A DNA stretch of 64,000 bases from Cellulomonas terrae. Its GTDB lineage: Bacteria > Actinomycetota > Actinomycetes > Actinomycetales > Cellulomonadaceae. This document shows, piece by piece, positions 61,026 to 64,000 of the stretch. The stretch lies in NCBI RefSeq assembly GCF_007990265.1, contig NZ_BJWH01000005.1, forward strand, positions 1 through 64,000, in the 5' to 3' direction. Numbering within the stretch: position 1 is the stretch's first letter; each line of letters begins with the position of its first letter. The notes below the pieces were generated by a model, which had not been told where the DNA came from, searched no databases, and worked only from the letters and a program-made list of their open reading frames with translations. The position numbers were made by a program, and so were the translations under genes.

Positions 61026-61721
61026 ATGAGCACCCCGCTTCCCGACGACGACTCCGGCCGCCCCGCGGACCCGCAGCCCGACGGAGCCGTCCGCGGACCC
61101 GACGACGTCAGCTCGCGGCCCGACGGCGAGGCGCCCGGACCCGACCAGAGGCCGCTCCTCGGCGGCGGACGGTTCGGGCTGTTCAGCGAGGCGCTGCTCG
61201 TCGGCCTCGGCGTCTCGGTGCTGAGCCTCCCGGTCATCACCGCCGTCCCCGCGCTCGCCGCCGGGGTGTCCCACGTCCGCCGGCACCTCGACGGCCGGCC
61301 CGACACCGTCGCCGCGCTCTGGGAGGACTTCCGGGCCGCCTGCCGCGGCGTCTGGCTGGTCTCGATCGGCATGCCGGTCCTCCTGCTCGTCCTGCTGTTC
61401 AACCTCCAGCTCATCGGCGCCGGCGGGATGCCCGGCGGGACCGGGGTGCGGGTCGCGACCGTGTTCCTCGTCGCGATCCTGCTCGTCGTCGTGCTCCGGT
61501 CCGCAGCCGGCTGGTCGCCCGGCGCACGGTGGGGGACCGTCGTGCAGACCGCCGCGAAGCGGGCCGGCGACGACCTCACCGGGACGTTCCTGCTCGTCGT
61601 CGCGCTCGGCCTGTGCGCGGTCATGGTGTGGATGCTCGCCCCGCTCGCCGTGATCGTCCCGGGGCTGCTCTCCCTGGCGGTCGTCGCCGTCGAGCACCGC
61701 GCGACCGTCCGCCAGGGCTGA
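61026..61721 (+). CDS. YesL/DUF624-like membrane protein
   Basis: The 231-residue protein has a disordered acidic/proline-rich N terminus (about 45 residues) followed by FSEALLVGLGVSVLSLPVITAVPALAAGVSHVRRHLDG and three further helices, resembling YesL/DUF624 proteins that are common beside sugar ABC importers. The function is unknown. ATG 61026 is annotated; ATG 60981, overlapping the permease stop as TGATG, would add 15 residues and is nearly as likely. Confidence 0.65.
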   Translation: MSTPLPDDDSGRPADPQPDGAVRGPDDVSSRPDGEAPGPDQRPLLGGGRFGLFSEALLVGLGVSVLSLPVITAVPALAAGVSHVRRHLDGRPDTVAALWEDFRAACRGVWLVSIGMPVLLLVLLFNLQLIGAGGMPGGTGVRVATVFLVAILLVVVLRSAAGWSPGARWGTVVQTAAKRAGDDLTGTFLLVVALGLCAVMVWMLAPLAVIVPGLLSLAVVAVEHRATVRQG

Positions 61722-61728
61722 CGTTCCG

Positions 61729-62724
61729 CTACGGCAGCTCGGCGACGAACCGCTGGACCGCCTCCAGCGCCTCCTGACCGGCGTCGGTGCCGAGCAGGAA
61801 CTGGAACTCGTGCCCGACGGGCGGGTCGTCGCCGTCGAACAGCAGCGTCTCGTGCGGGACGCCGAGCCGGTCGAGCGTGGCGATCATCGACAGGGTGTGG
61901 CCGAGGGCGGGGTCCGCGCCGCCGCAGGAGACGAGGGTCGGCGGGAAGTCGGCGGTCACGTGCTCGACCACCGAGATGCCGGCGAAGCGGGGGTCGTCGA
62001 GGTAGGCGGTCGTGCCGGTGAAGGCCCGCATCACGGAGTCGACGAACCAGCGGTTCCGGCCGTGCAGCCCGCGTGCGAGCGACATGTCGAACACACCGCA
62101 GAAGAGCACCGTGCCGGCGAGCTGGTCGAGGGTGATCCGCGGGTGGGCGTCGATGGACGCGGCGTACTGCGGGCTCGCCACCATCCCGGCCACCTGGGAC
62201 GCGATCTGCGCGCCCGCCGAGTCGCCCGCGAGCACGAGGCGTCGTGCGTCGACCCCGAGCTCGTCGGCGTGCTCCGTGAGGAACGCGAGAGCGTCGAGCA
62301 CCTGGAGGGCGGGGGTCGGGTACGTGGCCCGCGGGGCGATCGAGTAGCCGATGCCGACCACCGTGCTCCCGCCTCCGGCGAGCACGCGCAGGTAGTTGGC
62401 GATGAGGTCCTTGCTGCCGGACAGCCACGCGCCGCCGTGCACCCACACGATCGTCGGGCGTGCGGGTCCGGGCGCGGTGGACCGGTGGACGTCGAGCAGG
62501 GCGTCGGGGTCGCCGGGGCGGTACGGGACGTCGATGGTCGAGATCACGTCGCCGGGGACGAAGGGCGCGGTCGCGGCCAGCCGCTCGTACCCGTTGCGGT
62601 CGAACCGGCGTCGGATCACGACCGACGCGGGCCTCGGGCTCACGTAGGACGCGATCCCGAAGCCCGCGAGCCCGGCGGCGACGAGGCCGAGCAGCCAGCC
62701 GACCGCGAGCCCGAGGCGTCTCAT
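61729..62724 (-). CDS. Membrane-anchored alpha/beta-hydrolase (hormone-sensitive-lipase-like)
   Basis: The 331-residue protein has an N-terminal helix (LGLAVGWLLGLVAAGLAGFGIASYV), the oxyanion motif HGGAW, nucleophile elbow GDSAGAQ and a C-terminal GHEFQF His, the HSL/esterase group pattern. It is likely an extracytoplasmic esterase; one possibility is deacetylation of plant polysaccharide next to the GH51 gene, which is inference. It is convergent with the YesL-like gene. Confidence 0.83.
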   Translation of the reverse strand: MRRLGLAVGWLLGLVAAGLAGFGIASYVSPRPASVVIRRRFDRNGYERLAATAPFVPGDVISTIDVPYRPGDPDALLDVHRSTAPGPARPTIVWVHGGAWLSGSKDLIANYLRVLAGGGSTVVGIGYSIAPRATYPTPALQVLDALAFLTEHADELGVDARRLVLAGDSAGAQIASQVAGMVASPQYAASIDAHPRITLDQLAGTVLFCGVFDMSLARGLHGRNRWFVDSVMRAFTGTTAYLDDPRFAGISVVEHVTADFPPTLVSCGGADPALGHTLSMIATLDRLGVPHETLLFDGDDPPVGHEFQFLLGTDAGQEALEAVQRFVAELP

Positions 62725-62753
62725 CCCTCGATCGTCGCACCAGGGTGCAAGCC

Positions 62754-64000
62754 TCAGGCGCGCGTGAGCGTCCCCGGCAGGGCCGTCCACGACTCCGGTG
62801 CGAGCGTCACGACGGTGCTGCCGGTCGCCGACGCGGGGCCGTCGACCTCGGACACGTGGCGCTCGGCGACGGCGGCCGCGTGCTCCGGCCCGTCGACGGC
62901 GGGCTCGTGGTCGGCGGTCACCTGCACGCCCCGGCCCAGCGCGAGCGTCACGCCCGGGTGCGACAGCTCGACCTCGACGGGCTCCGCGGAGCGGTTGACC
63001 AGGAACACCGCGACGTCGGGGCCGTCGAGCGTCGCGGCGGCCGTCACCGCGGGGACCTCGCCGTGGGCGGTCGTCGCCATGGACGGACCCGAGACGCGCA
63101 GGTCGAGGGCGGTGCCGCGGGCGAGGCGCGCGGTCGTCGCGAAGGGGTGGAACGTCGGCTGGCGCCACGCCGGTCCGCCGGGCTCGGTCATGATCGGCGC
63201 GATCACGTTGACCAGCTGGGCCAGGCACGCGACGGGCACGCGGTCGGCGTGGTTGAGCAGCGTGACCAGCAGGTCGCCGACGACCACCGCGTCGAGCGCC
63301 GAGTAGACGTCCTCGATGATGCGCGGGGCGTCGCGCTGCAGCGGCAGGTTCTTCTCGCCGACGAAGCGGGACTGCAGGTACCAGACGTTCCACTCGTCGA
63401 ACGAGATGGTGATGACCTTGTCGGAGCGGCGACGCGCGGCGACGGCGTCGGCGGACGCCTCGACCCGGCGGATGAACCGGTCCATCGCGGTGCCGGACCC
63501 GAGGAACGAGGCCCGGTCGCCGTCGAGCTCCTCGTAGTAGGCGTGCATCGAGACGTGGTCGACGACGTCCCACGTGTGCTCGAGGACGGTCTGCTCCCAC
63601 GAGCCGAAGGTGTCCATCATCATCGACGACGAGCCGCAGACCACGAGCTCGATCGACGGGTCGACGAGGCGCATCGCCTTGCCGGCCTCGGCGGCGAGCT
63701 TGCCGTACTCGTCGGCGTCCTTGTGCCCGATCTGCCACGGGCCGTCCATCTCGTTGCCCAGGCACCAGAGCTTCACCGCGTACGGCTTCTCGCGGCCGTT
63801 CGCGATCCGCAGGTCCGCCCAGCGCGAGCCCGCCTCGCCGTTGCAGTACTCGACGAGCGCCGCCGCAGCGGCGACCCCGCGCGTGCCCAGGTTCACGGCC
63901 ATCATCGGCTCGATGCCCTCGCGCTCCGCCCACTGCAGGAACTCGTCGGTGCCCACGGTGTTCGGCTCGATGGTCCGCCACGCCAGGTCGATGAACGGCA
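62754..64000 (-). CDS. GH51 alpha-L-arabinofuranosidase, 5' end missing
   Basis: The frame is open through the right edge of the window; 414 residues of the C-terminal part are visible, about four fifths of a usual GH51 enzyme. The barrel carries the acid/base in LWCLGNEMDGPWQ and the nucleophile in TISFDEWNVWY, and a C-terminal beta-sandwich follows (ATLDGPDVAVFLVNRSAEPVEVEL). It releases arabinose from arabinoxylan or arabinan oligosaccharides, most often inside the cell. This suggests, without proof, that the nearby importer carries arabino-oligosaccharides. Confidence 0.9.
   Translation of the reverse strand, partial: PFIDLAWRTIEPNTVGTDEFLQWAEREGIEPMMAVNLGTRGVAAAAALVEYCNGEAGSRWADLRIANGREKPYAVKLWCLGNEMDGPWQIGHKDADEYGKLAAEAGKAMRLVDPSIELVVCGSSSMMMDTFGSWEQTVLEHTWDVVDHVSMHAYYEELDGDRASFLGSGTAMDRFIRRVEASADAVAARRRSDKVITISFDEWNVWYLQSRFVGEKNLPLQRDAPRIIEDVYSALDAVVVGDLLVTLLNHADRVPVACLAQLVNVIAPIMTEPGGPAWRQPTFHPFATTARLARGTALDLRVSGPSMATTAHGEVPAVTAAATLDGPDVAVFLVNRSAEPVEVELSHPGVTLALGRGVQVTADHEPAVDGPEHAAAVAERHVSEVDGPASATGSTVVTLAPESWTALPGTLTRA

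Overview
The window is about 64 kb of very GC-rich chromosome with dense, overlapping genes, many GTG starts, probable leaderless promoters and secreted multi-domain carbohydrate-active proteins. It fits a free-living actinobacterium of the Cellulomonas type (Micrococcales). That placement is inferred from gene content and style; no rRNA or other phylogenetic marker gene is present. No rRNA, tRNA, CRISPR array, insertion sequence or phage module was seen.

Layout. 1-5.2 kb is a tight forward run: nitrobindin-like protein (cut by the window edge), YgfZ, FUSC-like membrane protein, a VapBC-type toxin-antitoxin pair, DUF2516, asparaginase and D-Tyr-tRNA deacylase. 5.8-6.75 kb is a gene-poor gap holding two copies of one hairpin and a cluster of DnaA-box-like 9-mers. 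6.7-16 kb holds a macro-domain protein, a PIG-L deacetylase, a P-type ATPase with unusual ion-site residues, an MMPL transporter, and a divergent class V aminotransferase/LysR pair next to a SanA/YdcF protein that is flanked by a short duplication of the LysR tail. 16.2-20.2 kb is a DUF6493-like/SWIM zinc-finger pair.

20.5-32.1 kb is centred on ureide (allantoin) use. It encodes an NCS1 permease, an allantoin/hydantoin racemase, allantoinase, allantoate amidohydrolase, ureidoglycine-glyoxylate aminotransferase, an AtzH-amidase fusion that looks like fused HpxZ and HpxY, and a formamidase-family protein. An XRE-cupin regulator is divergent from the permease. Read together they import allantoin, open the ring, release ammonia and run through ureidoglycine to oxalurate, with the amidases as candidates for the last steps.

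32-39 kb holds a secreted beta-propeller protein, RidA, ClpC, a serine hydrolase and a protein joining a papain-like region to MIR repeats. 39.4-47.9 kb is a polysaccharide-utilisation block: three large secreted proteins carrying six discoidin (F5/8C) domains in total, next to a LacI regulator. Matching GAGAGC-GCTCTC operators lie at the regulator and at the first enzyme.

48-61 kb carries two sugar ABC importers, each a lipoprotein plus two permeases with no ATPase gene. The first is divergent from a LacI regulator fused to a DUF6807 domain, followed by a Gfo/Idh/MocA oxidoreductase. The second is divergent from an FMN-dependent alpha-hydroxy-acid dehydrogenase. The window ends with a YesL-like membrane protein, a lipase-family hydrolase and a GH51 arabinofuranosidase that runs off the right edge.
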